A stretch of 64,000 bases of DNA from Setoptus koraiensis (taxonomy: Eukaryota > Arthropoda). Where the stretch lies: the NCBI GenBank assembly GCA_048013815.1, contig CM106586.1, forward strand, positions 6,882,001 through 6,946,000, in the 5' to 3' direction. The position numbers and the translations under genes were made by a program. How positions within the stretch are numbered: position 1 is the stretch's first letter; each line of letters starts with the position of its first letter. Positions 23,125-37,414 of the stretch are shown here, in pieces. The notes under the pieces were generated by a model. The model did not search any database. It worked only from the letters and a program-made list of their open reading frames with translations, and had not been told where the DNA came from.

Positions 23125-23782
23125 GTCGATCTGTTGGAAGGCTCACGAACAAGGGGGTTACTGGGGTTATTGATGTGATGCGATGGCCCCAATTGTGATG
23201 ACAACATCTGTCTACCACCACGGTGGTGGCGTGTAAACAGAGATATTTTCGCTAGAAATTGAAACAATTTTTCAGCGCGTTTAGATTGGGTGACTCTATA
23301 GCGATCTCCTGGACAAGTGCGAACCCTGTGTATATGAAAATTTGACCCACTGTGAGAAAAATTGTCTCCCGGTATCTAATAGATGATAATAATATTATTA
23401 TGATAGATAATACGGTATAAATTGGATAATGTTATTTGTAATTAGCGGTTGAGAGGCATGGACGCAATTGAATTGATTCTGATTGGGTTCCCTAGTTCGT
23501 TTACATTGGCCAATGTGCACACATTGCTTTTCACAAACACTACGCATGCGCCCCTAGCGGCAACTTATCTCATCTATTTATATAATATGATACAGATGTC
23601 CTGAAAATAACGATCTTCAGTAGAGCACATTAGCTGTTCTGTTTTAAAGCGTCCCTAGAACTTCATCAAGGTCGTATCATTTTAGAATTTATTACAATTA
23701 ATATAATCTATTATTGTAATATTTCATCTATATTCATTCACAGCTACCATTTCTATATATTCGGTTTCACAGGGAACTCAAA
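23125..23782. promoter_or_regulatory. Shared head-to-head promoter region of XPD and COX6A
   Basis: Only 658 bp separate the two divergent start codons, so both promoters must lie here. ACGCATGCGCCC at 23542-23553 resembles the core of the NRF-1 element, a known regulator of nuclear respiratory genes in animals. The word CCACCACGGTGGTGG at 23215-23229 is a palindrome around one central base, 90 bp from the XPD start. A CAG just before GGAACTCAAAATG at COX6A could be a 5'-UTR splice acceptor. All these sites are inferred from sequence only. Confidence 0.5.
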
Positions 23783-24193
23783 ATGATATTATCCAAGCAA
23801 CTACCACTTATTATAGTGCGAAGGAATCATACTAGCTCACCCGTTAAAATTAAGGTGAAAATCGAAGATGTGGCTCTCGCGGCAAGATACGGATTTACAC
23901 CACCCGCCTGGAATCATCCCGATAACCCTTATCGACATGTTCATGAGCCCCCATACAAATTGTGTATGCTGGCAATAGGTTTTGTAATGCTACCAGCTCT
24001 AGCTTTCTTTGGATACAGAGCGTTCACTCATGAATTGGAAGAGGAAAGACACGTCGAGGCACATAGGCCTAAATTTGTGCCATACGAACACTTGCGTATC
24101 AACCGAAAACCATTGCCATGGGGCGACGGTCGCCATGGTTTGTTTCACAACCCAAAGAGAAATCCTTTACCAGATACAGGGTACGAAGAATAA
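23783..24193 (+). CDS. COX6A: Cytochrome c oxidase subunit 6A, mitochondrial (136 aa)
   Basis: Small nuclear-encoded subunit of respiratory complex IV in the inner mitochondrial membrane. The N-terminus (MILSKQLPLIIVRRNHTSS) is basic and hydroxylated, as expected of a targeting presequence. One membrane segment spans residues about 59-80. The C-terminal signature YEHLRINRKPLPWGDG followed by LFHNP and NPLPDTGYEE (residues 101-136) is diagnostic of the family. The protein is somewhat longer than the mammalian 109-residue form because the region between presequence and membrane segment is extended. The frame is uninterrupted. The poly(A) signal is probably ATTAAA at 24356-24361, beyond that of the convergent WDR36 gene. 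Confidence 0.96.
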   Translation: MILSKQLPLIIVRRNHTSSPVKIKVKIEDVALAARYGFTPPAWNHPDNPYRHVHEPPYKLCMLAIGFVMLPALAFFGYRAFTHELEEERHVEAHRPKFVPYEHLRINRKPLPWGDGRHGLFHNPKRNPLPDTGYEE

Positions 24194-24342
24194 GGGGCCT
24201 CTCCCACGGCTCCTTCGTTTGGGTCGACAGGTGCTATTGTTCGAAGTAGCCAAGAGTACAGTTATTGACAAAGTAGAGATATTGTATATCGTATAGATAT
24301 GGTCAGGTTAGTTGGACAGGAGAACATGTTCCTGTGAAAAAA

Positions 24343-24361
24343 TTTATTAGAATTGATTAAA
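24343..24361. terminator. Overlapping poly(A) signals of COX6A (+) and WDR36 (-)
   Basis: ATTAAA on plus at 24356-24361 and AATAAA on minus (TTTATT at 24343-24348). The minus signal is 26 bases beyond the WDR36 stop. The plus signal lies between that stop and the minus signal, so if both are used the two mRNAs overlap at their 3' ends. Confidence 0.5.
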
Positions 24362-24373
24362 TATATTCAACAA

Positions 24374-27214
24374 TCACAAAATAGCGCTGCGTATAAAATT
24401 TAATACGCTGAATGCCTGGTTGAAGTTAGTGCTCAATCTGTCCCATCTCGATTCTAGCAAATCCGATATTTCGACACACCTCATTTTAACCGACTCGTCC
24501 GTGTATATAACATTAGTGTGGATTTTCAAGAAGAGCGCTAACCAGGATGACGCCAACTCGAAGTCTTGATTTGATTGAAGCAGCTGCTTAATGGCGTCTA
24601 GGAAACATATCATCAGAATTTCTGTACCGCATGAATCTTTACCTATTGACCTTATTTCAGCATCTGTTGCAGATGGTCCCATGCTCTTAAGTTCCGAAAA
24701 GAATCTAGAAAATTCCCCGGAATCAGAACAGTCTAAAAGTAGTTGACCGAAGTCAGAAATGATAGAAAGATCTTTGATTCTAGATTTGTACAGGTCTTCT
24801 TGTCGTTCCAGGTGATCTTTTTCAACTGCGTCCGCCTTAATGTTGAATTTAGGTTGAAGTCCATCTATGACAGGTATGAAAAAAGGGGTCCTTTTATTTC
24901 TTGAATCTTTCATTTGCTCATCAATCTTTTGTTGTGCTTTGATTTCATCTACCGTCAGAAGGTTTTTCCATCGAGACGATGGCAAACCACTCAAACTCAA
25001 CAACTTTTTATCAAGTTGTTCCGGAGATTTATATGATGGTACTACTTCTGGTGAGAGTATTTCCTCTATTATAACGTCATCGTCATCACCATCATCTTGA
25101 ATATCGTCACATTTTACATTAGGCATCGTCATTAATTGAGGTTCATAATTTTCAGGAATCAAACTTAGAGCAACAGGACAGTACACTGTGAAGTTACTCC
25201 ACAGGTTTATACCTAGTTCCCCTTGATGAGCAGTGGCCAGGAACTCTCCGGTAGGGGATATAGTCAGGGAAAGGCATGGACTAGAGACGGCGAAGGCATC
25301 AATGAGTCGACCCAAACTCAAATCCCATGTTCTTATACAATTATCCATAGAGGATACAATTATCCACCGAGAATCACTTGTGAAGCACATGTCAGTTACT
25401 TCACGTTTACATCCCTCGAATGCCCTTACCAGATTTCGTGTCTCTAAATCTATGATCTTGACAGAGAAGTCATCAAAGGCTAGAGCAATTAGATTTGTTT
25501 CACGCTGTAGAACTAACTTTCTGATTGGCGATGGATATTCTATTTCCTTAAGAAATAACCCTGTTTTGAAGTTCCATATTTTGAATAATTTATCAACACC
25601 TACAGAAATCAGTTGGACATCTAATGCATCTACTTCGACACCGCTAACTGCATCTTCATGCGCCTTATCATTGGATAATTTGTCTGTTTTAAAGCTCAGC
25701 CTGAATAGTCCAGACTGTATATTATACTTGAATATATGACCTGTGCTAAATCCTATTAATAAAAAGTTTCCACAGCTTGTGATGCAAACGGACGTAGCCT
25801 CTTTACTATGCCTGTCGAAGGTGGGTTGCTCTATTTTGTGCTGACCCATTTTGCACTTGTCATAGTTCCAGGTTGTAACAGTAGCACAATTTTTATGGAT
25901 GGCTGCGATATTGTCCCATTCCTTCTCTCGAGTTGATTCACAGGCAAAAGAAACAATCGGTGGCAACTTATTAGGTTCACCTTGAAGTAAGGTTTTCTGT
26001 TTAGACTTTGCATTCATTCTGGCAGTTCCTAGATTTCGGTTGAATCTCTCCGACATAACATGAAAGCACTTGAGAGTGGAATCCAGGCCCGAGCTAAGTA
26101 TGTTGAGGCCTTTTGGTCCATAGAATCTGATGTATGTCGGCGGTTCGCTATGGCCACAGCGTTGTGATAGAAGACGACCACTACCATCGGGCAAATCAAG
26201 ACACCAAACTTTTATAGAATTATCCGAACCGGTAGTAACAAGTAGTGGTTCATTTCGGACAAACTTGCAGCATATTACGGGACCTGAGTGCACATTTCTC
26301 ATTTGCGAGGAAAGTTTTTTTGTTATTAAATTCCATAGCATAATATGACCGTTTTCAGAAGCGATCGCAAGATAAGGCTCACCATCTGCTCTGAAAGACA
26401 TGGACGTGATAGATCCATACTTTTGATCAATCTCCAGTATTGGTTTGCCTGTTTCTATATCTAGAATAATTACGCAACCGTTGTTGAGTCCTACAGCAAT
26501 TATACCTGGTCGAGGAGATTGTAGCAAAACATTGATCTTCGCCTTGGCAAAGTTGTGAGTTTCTTTGAGAAGTTTCTGATTCTCTAAGTCCCATAATTGT
26601 AGTTCGCCTTGAGAGCTGCCGAATAGAACCTCGTTTCTTTTTTTCGCGTTAGGATGGCACACAGCAGTTATCTTGAATTTTTCATTGTCAAATGATAGTT
26701 TTTGGTTGATACCTTCAGGGGTGAAAAATGAAAAAAAAACAATACAATAAACGAATGTTAGTATAGTACATCGGTTGATGCGGCCTGTGTCTCGTGCATT
26801 TCCAACTGTGCTCTACTTACTTCTGTCTTCTGTTGACCAGATTAACACTGTGCTAGTTTCGTCGACTGATAGTATGCTTCTTGATGTCAATTTCAAGAGA
26901 GTATGCACGTCATGTTGATGCCCATTGAATTTAAATGCAAGACGTTTGAATGCTGCCCAAGCAAATATTGAACTCCCAGCACAACTGTAAACATATTTTT
27001 GATCAGCCGTCAAAGATCCGATTTCCAATTCATGAGCAAACGACGCATCTACTAATGTCAGTTTAGTTGTATAACTGTGGAATGTCTTGCCGAGAATAGT
27101 AATAAACCTCGTGTCCTCGTTCGTTTTTCCATACTTTATAATGAATGGTTTAGGCCCAGTTACGTGTCCAAGAGAGCGGTATCCTTCAAATAAATTGGAA
27201 GTAGGTCGTTCCAT
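24374..27214 (-). CDS. WDR36: WDR36/UTP21, small-subunit processome WD-repeat protein (2 exons, 910 aa)
   Basis: A nucleolar component of the U3 snoRNP/UTPB complex needed for 18S rRNA processing. Exon 1 is 27214-26821 and exon 2 is 26712-24374, with a 108-bp intron. The donor reads A/GTAAGT and the acceptor AAG/GT. Both ends are phase 1, and the join gives ...TEDRSINQKLSFDNEKFKITAV without a break. Two tandem WD-repeat propellers occupy residues about 20-650 (for example VLIWS, LQLWDL, IKVWCL, LFKIWNF, IRTWDL). The C-terminal UTP21 domain follows from about residue 700, with the conserved PFFIPVIDGLQPKF near 740. Total length is close to human WDR36 (951 aa). Exon 2 alone reads as a long ORF with a GTG near its start, so the first 148 residues are easily missed. 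Confidence 0.95.
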
Positions 27215-28629
27215 ATTGTTGCAGAGTTATGTTAGCGTTAAGGTAGCGACAGAATAAGTTGAGATTTGTTACTGGTCAGTGGACCTGGATTAATTAGGAT
27301 TCACCAACAACAACTATCATATCCATCATATGCACAGTTGAAGTGTGTCGAAACGCACGTGTAGTCTACCATGATGCAAGCAGCCTGGACTTTGGCGAAC
27401 TGACTGAATGCATTTTGGCGCCATATTTGAACAATTTTTTCCTCTCTAAATTAGCCGAACAGAATCGCTAGACAATTCGAAGAAGCGGGATATTCTCATA
27501 TGCGATTGCGCCTAGATAAAACCATGGCAATAAAGGAGATAAACAAATAGTTATCATACATTGGACAAGATTTTTACGAATTCCAACAATTCAAGGTTAA
27601 ACTGAAGCCTTGAAGACATAACTGGGAATAAGAGAGGGAGAGAGAGAGAATAGATATTCTACAAACAACATAGATCCATTTCTTATATTTAACCTATAGC
27701 TCGGAAATTATCTATCAACAAAACTCATGTTCAACTCAATGCATCTGTGATCTCAAAATTATGATACCAATTCAAGTGATTTTGTTATTATCATCATATT
27801 ATTCCTATACTACCAGAAATATTCGTCACAACCATTTCCGCCCATGAGCTTAGCCATATCGAGTTCATCATCAAATTTCCTCTAGTCGTTGCTTAGACCT
27901 CATAAAATTGAACGATATCACAATCCCTGGTTGCTTCGAAAAACACGATCAAATTACTCCAAGTAGGCGTATCTGAACGACCTTTTTGACACTTTATCTT
28001 CGACATAGAATGTGGCATCGAGACGATCACGCACTGATCACATGAAATACCACCCAGTCTCTATCGCTCTGCGAAGAAACTAATTATACTATTATTTTTG
28101 TTAGATAATACAATAGATAAGATGATGTAACTCTCACTACACTGCTGTAGCAAGTGAGAGTTATCGATTACAGAGGACAGTTATATCATAATATACCAGC
28201 TCAGATGCTATGGTCGACAATTAAACTCCATCTATACTCTACAAGGAGAGCAACATTAAACAAATTAACGCAACAACAAAGCATCGACTCGGAAACAATG
28301 CTCAGGTTAATATCTAGGCTCGTTTGATATCAACTACAACACTACATGCAAACAATTATGCATATACGCTCGAACTAAAATATTCAAATCTTAAACTCAT
28401 CATGCTGAATACCATATGCGGAATCTTTCCCAATTTTATTGTCTGAACCGACCGTTGATAGAAATTACTTAATTAATTCAACACAAATCAAGAAGATTGA
28501 AAAGAAAAAAACAACAGAGATATTTAATTTATGTTAATCGGCACCATTCGAATGTCTACCGTATTTAGACGATAGTATGATATTGTGACACTAGCTTTTT
28601 GGGTCGAACCTTGCACAAGTGAATTAACA
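27215..28629. other. Intergenic region between WDR36 and ABCC copy 1
   Basis: AT-rich, no supported gene. It is a divergent promoter interval. TTTTGGCGCC at 27413-27422, about 200 bp from the WDR36 start, matches the E2F core TTTSGCGC; this is a motif match only. A GA-rich tract lies at about 27630-27650. Confidence 0.5.
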
Positions 28630-30738
<2,109 letters not shown>

Positions 30739-30895
30739 ACAACTACAGTTGATTGTATCAGTTGATCTTTCACATTGGTCAATCAAAGAATTCTGGAAAT
30801 AGCTAGCATCTCAGCTAATTGAATTGACGGTCGCAAGGCTAGTCGCTTAAAAAGGATCCAGCATAATGGTGCAACTGTCTACTTGAGAAAATCGT

Positions 30896-30982
30896 CTTAG
30901 CACTCGGTAATGGCAGTGTATTGGAATTTTGAACGTCCAAAAGTGTGCAACGAGCAAACAAACATTTAACCCGATTGACTTT
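30896..30982 (+). pseudogene. Relic of an ABCC 3' coding end (behind copy 1)
   Basis: GGTAATGGCAGTGTATTGGA, then GAACGTCCAA, AGCAAACAAA and a final GATTGA follow the same order as the last ~110 coding bases of the ABCC genes, with small indels and stops. It lies about 160 bp beyond the real stop of copy 1. Confidence 0.75.
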
Positions 30983-31337
30983 GAGTTCAAGAATTGTTGA
31001 TCATTCATGCTGTCTTAGATTAATTGATAATAAATTATAAATTCACAATACTCAGAGCCCATCCCAAAGATATTGACTAGTCTACATTCTGTATCGATTA
31101 TAGGTTGTCTCACATCATAACCTTATTATTAGCACATATCGAGACAACAGTGATACACCCGTCTGATAATGAGACTGTGATTAAATATTGAGATAGTGCG
31201 AAGAAATTGATGCCTTTGCCCCGAGCGCACAACACTTGACTCAAGTGACTTGAGCACCAGAACTGCGCACAGGGGATGAGAATTATTTTCACCCACCGTC
31301 CAAATATCGAGAGGTTGAAGAATGTAACTTGTCGCCA

Positions 31338-31424
31338 TCGGCCGCATGCTCATCGTGGGCATGACCATGTGAAAAAACGTTTGTGGCCATTACGCATCTA
31401 ACCGTCCAACGACTTTTGCTGTAA
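31338..31424 (+). repeat. Duplicated spacer block upstream of ABCC copy 2
   Basis: Matches 37186-37267, at a similar distance before exon 1 of copy 3. Shared words include GGCCGCATG, TCATCGTG, AGCATG, TTTGTGGCCA and AACGACTTT. It is either a conserved promoter element or simply part of the tandem unit. Confidence 0.7.
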
Positions 31425-31582
31425 ACACATTTTATGATAAATACAATTCCTGAGGCAACAAGTGTAATATGAGGCAAGATTCCAAAGGACGCACAGCGAG
31501 ATGGAAAATATGTATTCAGAAAATTACCACTAATCAAACATTTTTAACACTTTAATCAAATTAGCTATTCCGAGGATCAGAG

Positions 31583-34500
31583 ATGTTCAACAAAACTTTT
31601 TGTGATACTGAGTTATGGGTAAGACTGGAAAAGTTGAGATATTCTATGCAAGATGATTGCGACCTGCACCCATTCCAACCGCAATTAATTGCGAGGAATC
31701 AGTCATGCGAATCAATCACCAACATACCTTTTTTATTCTTACCATTCCTTGCATCGTGACGATTCATAGAACACGAGTACAACGTGGTTCTCGGAAGCAC
31801 CCCAATTAAGTCCATGCCTCCGTGACACCGTTCTCACTTTTATACCAGGTAACTAGATGAACCAGACAAGACTAACATTAACAAACATTCTCATCAATAA
31901 CTTTCTCATCGATTCTCTTTTGTGCACCCAACCCTCAAGCGATTGTTGTCTGGTCTACACTGATTTTGCATATCCTCGACATTGTAAGATCATCCGAGAA
32001 ATACCAAACGATTCCATGGAATAAGATCAATATTTCAAGAATACTACTAGCATCAATATTGTGCCTCTCTAAATTGATAGAAGGCATTGACTACACTTAT
32101 TACGCCCTCTCATCTAATAGTCAAGATAGCATCCTAGTCATATCAGCCTTATTGGCACCAATTATACAGTTTTCATGCTTTTTTCTATTGGCCATCATCT
32201 ACTACTATCACAGGAAATGCGGGTTACATTCGAGCGGATTAGTTTGGATATTTTTGTTCGTTTCGATTCTGTGTGGATTTCCAGATTTTTATGCGACTGT
32301 CTTCGAAGTAAGGGCTGCGACATCTACTCAAGTTGAGAGGAGACTAAAGATTATCCATTACCCATTGTTGTTGATCCTATTTATTTTTGATTGTATCGGA
32401 GATTACCCACCACCATCACAATATAATAGCATTTCCGACAGCCGACCCGAGTGTCCAGAACATAACGCGAGCTTTTTCTCAAGAATAACCTTCTGGTGGT
32501 TCAATTCTTTCCTCATCGATAGCTATCGTAGACCATTGGATGACTCAACCCTATGGCAAACACAGTTCAATCAAAGGTCCGACACACTAGCTCATTTTTT
32601 TCAGAGGAGATGGACTACGAAGATATTCAGCTCGAAGACATACCTCTCGTCAGGCGGGAAGAAAATCAATCATAATAACGTAGCTACCGTTATCTTGAGT
32701 GTTTTTCGATGTGACCTTATCATTGCAGGTATTTTCCATTTAACTCGAGATATTTTAACTTTCACGACGCCTATGATATTGAAACTACTACTGAGATACA
32801 TGAAATCAAAGGAAGATCCACACTGGCATGGAATTTTGATTGTTATTAGCATGCTTCTCGTGCAAACAATTCAATCTTTTCTACATGAAAACTATTTTCT
32901 GCGTATGCACATTATCGGACAACAGGTTCGGTCAATGCTAGTCGGGGCCATATATAGAAAGGCAATGCTTATGGGGACTAGTTCTCGCCAGGATACAAGC
33001 ACCGGCAAAATAGTTAATCTAATGGCGGTCGATTCGCAACGAATCATGGATCTAATGGTGTTGTTGAATTTGCTATGGTCGGGGCCTCTTACGATTATAG
33101 TGGCAGTTGCACTGCTTTACAACGAACTCGGGTGGGCTTCCTTGTGTGGTGTAGCCACGCTGGTTCTGCTTATGCCATGCAACTTTTATTTGGGCAACAT
33201 TATGGAAAAGATTCAGGTTTCATTGACGGAGATAAAAGATGAACGTATAAAACAGATGAATGAAATACTGAGTGGGATCAAAGTATTGAAGTTGTACGCC
33301 TGGGAGAATTCATTTATTGGCAAGATCGTTCAGCTGAGGTCCAAAGAATTGGCATGCATCAAGAGATATCTCATAATGCATTCCGTCCCTGTTTTCGTTT
33401 GGACTTGCAGTCCGTTCCTAGTAGCCGTTGTAACATTTATGGTTTATGTATCTGTAGATTCTAGCCATGTTTTGGATGCCGAAAAAGCGTTTGTTTCTTT
33501 ATCACTACTCAATTTGCTAGTATATCCGCTAACAATGATGCCTCACATGATAACATCTTTTATCATGACATTAGTGTCCATCAAACGTTTGAATGCATTC
33601 TTGAACAGCAATGAATTGATGCATTACGTTACCCGAAACGGAAAAGAGGAGGCGGTAGCCATAGAGAACGCAAGCTTGTCATGGGATTCAGATGAGGGCT
33701 CAGAGCCAATATTGAAAGACATCGATTTGCATGTACCAAGGAGATCGTTTGTTGCTTTAGTTGGTCAAGTGGGATGCGGCAAGAGCTCGTTATTATCCGC
33801 AATCTTGGGCGAAATGCACCGCATCAAAGGAAGATTCAATATTTGTCAATCGCTCACCATCGCCTATGTTCCTCAGCAGGCCTGGATTCAAAACATGACA
33901 GTCAGAGATAATATTCTATTTGGTATGGAATACAATGAGGCAAAATACAAGCGAGTAATGTCAGCTTGTTCTTTGTACGCTGATATGGCCTCGTTGCCTA
34001 ACGGAGATCAATCGGAAATTGGCGAGAAAGGAATTAACTTATCCGGTGGTCAAAAACAGCGTGTCAGTCTGGCTAGAGCTTGTTATTCGGACGCCGATAT
34101 TTATTTACTGGATGATCCATTGAGTGCCGTCGATGCACATGTAGCGAAACATTTGTATGAGAATGTTTTGAGCTCGACGAGTGGTTTGTTGAAGGACAAA
34201 ACGAGAATATTGGCGACAAACAATTTATTCGTGTTGCCTTACACAGATGAGATTGAAGTATTGAAAGAGGGCAGAATAATCGAATCGGGCCATTACAGAA
34301 CTTTGCTTGAAACAAATGGAGGCTACTTCAGTGAGCTGATGCAACAGTATAACATGGCCTCCGACAATGACACTGATGAAAAATCCGAGTCTACAGTTGG
34401 AGCTATTCTGATTACCAGTACAAGTGTCACTACCGACGATATTGAACTGGATAGAACAGATGGCAAGCTTATTGAAATGGAAAAAGCCGGAACAGGTCAA

Positions 34501-36246
34501 GTGAATATTGCCGTTTACATGCGGTATTTAAGAGGACTTTCATTAGTTTGCTTGATACCTATGACAATCTTTCTCACTGCGTCATACAGTTTCAATCTTG
34601 CAACAAACTATTGGTTGTCTCTTTGGTCGTCCGATTCAGATGATCCGACCAAAGCCAATGATTCGAGTCTTAGAAGAGAGCGAATGATTATCTATGGTAT
34701 TCTTGGTGTATCGCAGGGTGTGTGCGTACTAATTGGGTGTCTTGCACTTGCATTTGGCTCCACCAGAGCATCCAAAAGCTTACATAACAAATTATTGCTT
34801 CGAGTTATGCATTCTCCGATGGCATTTTTCGACACAACGCCTGTCGGAAGAATCGTGAACCGCTTCGGAAGAGATATTGATGTTGTAGACTCAGAATTAC
34901 CCGATACCTTTACAAATTGGATCACTAGTCTGCTACAGATCTTTAGTACGCTAATCATATTGTGCCTATCATTTCCCTCATTTCTCATCATAGTCACTAT
35001 TCTTATTATAGCCTATTATCTGATACAAAAAGTATTCATAGTGACCACAAGACAATTGAAGCGACTTGAAAATATAAGCAGATCACCAATGTATTCGCAT
35101 TTCAGTGAGACATTGACAGGCATCAGTGTTATTAGAGCATACAATTGTGATGAGAGATTTATTGATCAAAATGACCTCCTCGTAGATAGAAATCAGTCAT
35201 GTTACTATCCGAATGTCGTAGCGAATCGTTGGCTATCATTGCGTCTAGAATTCTTCGGCAATCTTATAACTGCTGCTGCCGCCATGTTTTCCGTTTATTA
35301 TCGGGATTCTGTAGGCCCCGGTATGGCCGGCTTAACCATTACGTATGCCATGGACGTTACTCACGTGTTGAGTTGGTTTGTGAAAGTAACATCAGATCTA
35401 GAGACTAATATAGTTAGTGTAGAGCGCATAATTGAGTACATCAACAACAAAATGGAGGATCTGTGGTACAAGGAATCGCGTCCCATTGATAATTGGCCTG
35501 ATAAAGGTCAAGTAGAATTTAAAAACTATTCTACTAGTTACAGGAGTGACACGGAACTGGTGCTGCGCCACCTGAATTTATCAATCAAATCTCAAGAGAA
35601 AATCGGAATAGTTGGCAGGACGGGCTCAGGTAAATCGAGTCTTTCGCTGGCACTCTTTCGAATATTAGAATCTTCATCGCCCGACGGAAAGATTCTCATC
35701 GATGGTGTTGATACGTCACAAATAGGATTGCATGATCTTAGATCAAAGCTGACAATCATTCCCCAGGATCCTGTTCTATTCTCTGGCACACTCAGATTCA
35801 ATCTGGATCCTCTAAAACTGTACACAGACGAACAAATATGGCGCTCGCTGGAAATGGCCCATCTTAAATCTCACATCGTGTCGTTACAAGGCGGTTTAGA
35901 GACCAAGGTCAGTGAATATGGCGAGAATTTCAGTGTTGGTCAAAGACAATTGATTTGTTTAGCTAGAGCGATATTGCGCAAATCGCGCGTACTTGTTTTA
36001 GACGAAGCAACGGCTGCTGTTGACCTGGAAACGGATTCATTGGTACTGGAGACAATCCGGAAAGAATTCAATGATTGCACTGTCATAACGATAGCCCACA
36101 GAATACATACAATTCTCGATTCCGACAGGGTACTTGTACTAGATAATGGCAGTGTAATGGAATTCGAGCGTCCAAGCGTGCTGCTAGCAAACAAAGAATC
36201 GCTTTTCTACAAGCTGGTGAAAGCAGCTAACATCAAGTCAGATTGA
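31583..36246 (+). CDS. ABCC/MRP-type ABC transporter copy 2, intact (3 exons, 1473 aa)
   Basis: ATP-driven efflux pump of the ABCC (MRP1-like) class in a cell membrane, typically exporting organic anions and glutathione or glucuronide conjugates; the substrate is not predictable. Exons: 31583-31618 (MFNKTFCDTELW, matching the short FCGS-type N-terminus of MRPs), 31770-31848 and 31940-36246. Splice sites are TGG/GTAAGA, TAG/AAC, CAG/GTAACT and AAG/CGATT. The last join is phase 1 and gives ...TFIPAIVVWS. An N-terminal TMD0 precedes TMD1. NBD1 has GQVGCGKSS near residue 647, LSGGQKQR near 738 and LLDDPLSAVD near 760. TMD2 follows, then NBD2 with GRTGSGKSS near 1264, FSVGQRQ near 1369 and LDEATAAVD near 1390. 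Asp replaces the catalytic Glu in NBD1, as is normal for this class. No lesion is seen. Poly(A) candidate: AATAAA at 36573-36578. Confidence 0.93.
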
Positions 36247-36416
36247 ACCACCATCAGTCGATCTTTCATATTGGTCTCATTAATCAAAGAATACTGGAGA
36301 TATCTCACATCTTAGAATATTGCTGCAGTCGCAAGGGTATTCACTGGTGAAGATCAAATGGTATATCAAATTAAAAAGGATCCACCATAATGGTGGAACT
36401 TTCTACTTGAGAAAAT

Positions 36417-36535
36417 CGTACGAGTACTAGATAATGGCAATGTATTAGAATTTTTAACATCCAATTGTGCCACTAGCAAACAAAGAATCGCCCTCATACA
36501 AAAGCGTTGAAGCAGCTAACATTTAATCGGATTGA
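36417..36535 (+). pseudogene. Relic of an ABCC 3' coding end (behind copy 2)
   Basis: TACTAGATAATGGCAATGTA, CACTAGCAAACAAAGAATCG, AAGCAGCTAACAT and a final GATTGA track the last ~118 coding bases of copy 2 almost base for base, including the stop, with substitutions and a few indels. It lies 170 bp beyond the functional stop and is preceded by the GGATCCACCATAATGGTGGA inverted repeat. Confidence 0.88.
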
Positions 36536-37185
36536 CTTTGAGCTCAGGATCTGTTGATAATTCATGCTATTTAATAAATTTTTAATTCACAATATACAGA
36601 GCCGCAGAGATATTGACAAGTCTATTCTATCATTTGGTTGAATCACATGGAGGATTCTATGCTGACGGTCTCTCTGGTATCTACTCTTATACTGAAGCTC
36701 AACTCTTGTGTTTCTGATACAGTGAGATTATGCCACGATCAATACCTCTAGAGAATGCACCGATGAAGCGCTGTTTGTGCTCTACTGCCGACGTGCACAC
36801 GATATTTCGAAGAGATCGGTTTCTCAAACAAGTTTTTCGCTCACGTAATTCTTCATTACTATCGTCCACAATCATTATTACAGTGGAGTTTTTGGAGCCG
36901 ACATAGTGCCTGAAGTTTTTGAATGTATTACACTTTTCAAATCTAGACCAGGCTCGTCTGACCCAAACCACAGAGTCGTACAGCGTGAAACTTTTCTCTA
37001 CTCCAAACCCTTTTTTTTCAATCGCCTATCTTTCGTTCCAATCTGAAAGTTGTGCCTCGGCATCAGAGGGCGTCATCAAGTAAACAGATATCAAGGACAA
37101 GGATATCATGTAATCTTATTGTTATCACGTAACAAAACAATGCGTAACAGTGCTAGATTACTAAACATTTAAATGCCCTCGAATT

Positions 37186-37267
37186 GGCCGCATGATCATC
37201 GTGAGCATGCTCATAAAAAACATTTGTGGCCACTACACATTTAGCCGTTCAAACGACTTTCGCTATT
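37186..37267 (+). repeat. Duplicated spacer block upstream of ABCC copy 3
   Basis: Partner of 31338-31424; see there. Confidence 0.7.
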
Positions 37268-37414
37268 CAATGAACACAATTCTTGAGAAAACCAGTATGA
37301 TGCAAGTCGTGGAATCAAACGATTCACAGCAAGATGGAAAATATGTTAGTTAGCACTTATTGAACAGTTTAATTAGTCAAACTTTAGTCAAATAAGCTAT
37401 TCCAAGGATCAGAG

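Larger units (their letters stand above)
30739..31582. other. Spacer between ABCC copies 1 and 2
   Basis: Holds the copy-1 3' UTR (AATAAA at 31029-31034), an eroded copy of the gene's last coding bases (listed separately), and the presumed promoter of copy 2. Parts align with the spacer between copies 2 and 3, showing that spacers were duplicated with the genes. Confidence 0.7.
36247..37414. other. Spacer between ABCC copies 2 and 3
   Basis: Holds the copy-2 3' UTR and poly(A) signal, a clear relic of an ABCC 3' end, a segment (about 36650-37000) without match to the other spacer, and the duplicated block at 37186-37267. No other gene is supported. Confidence 0.65.
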
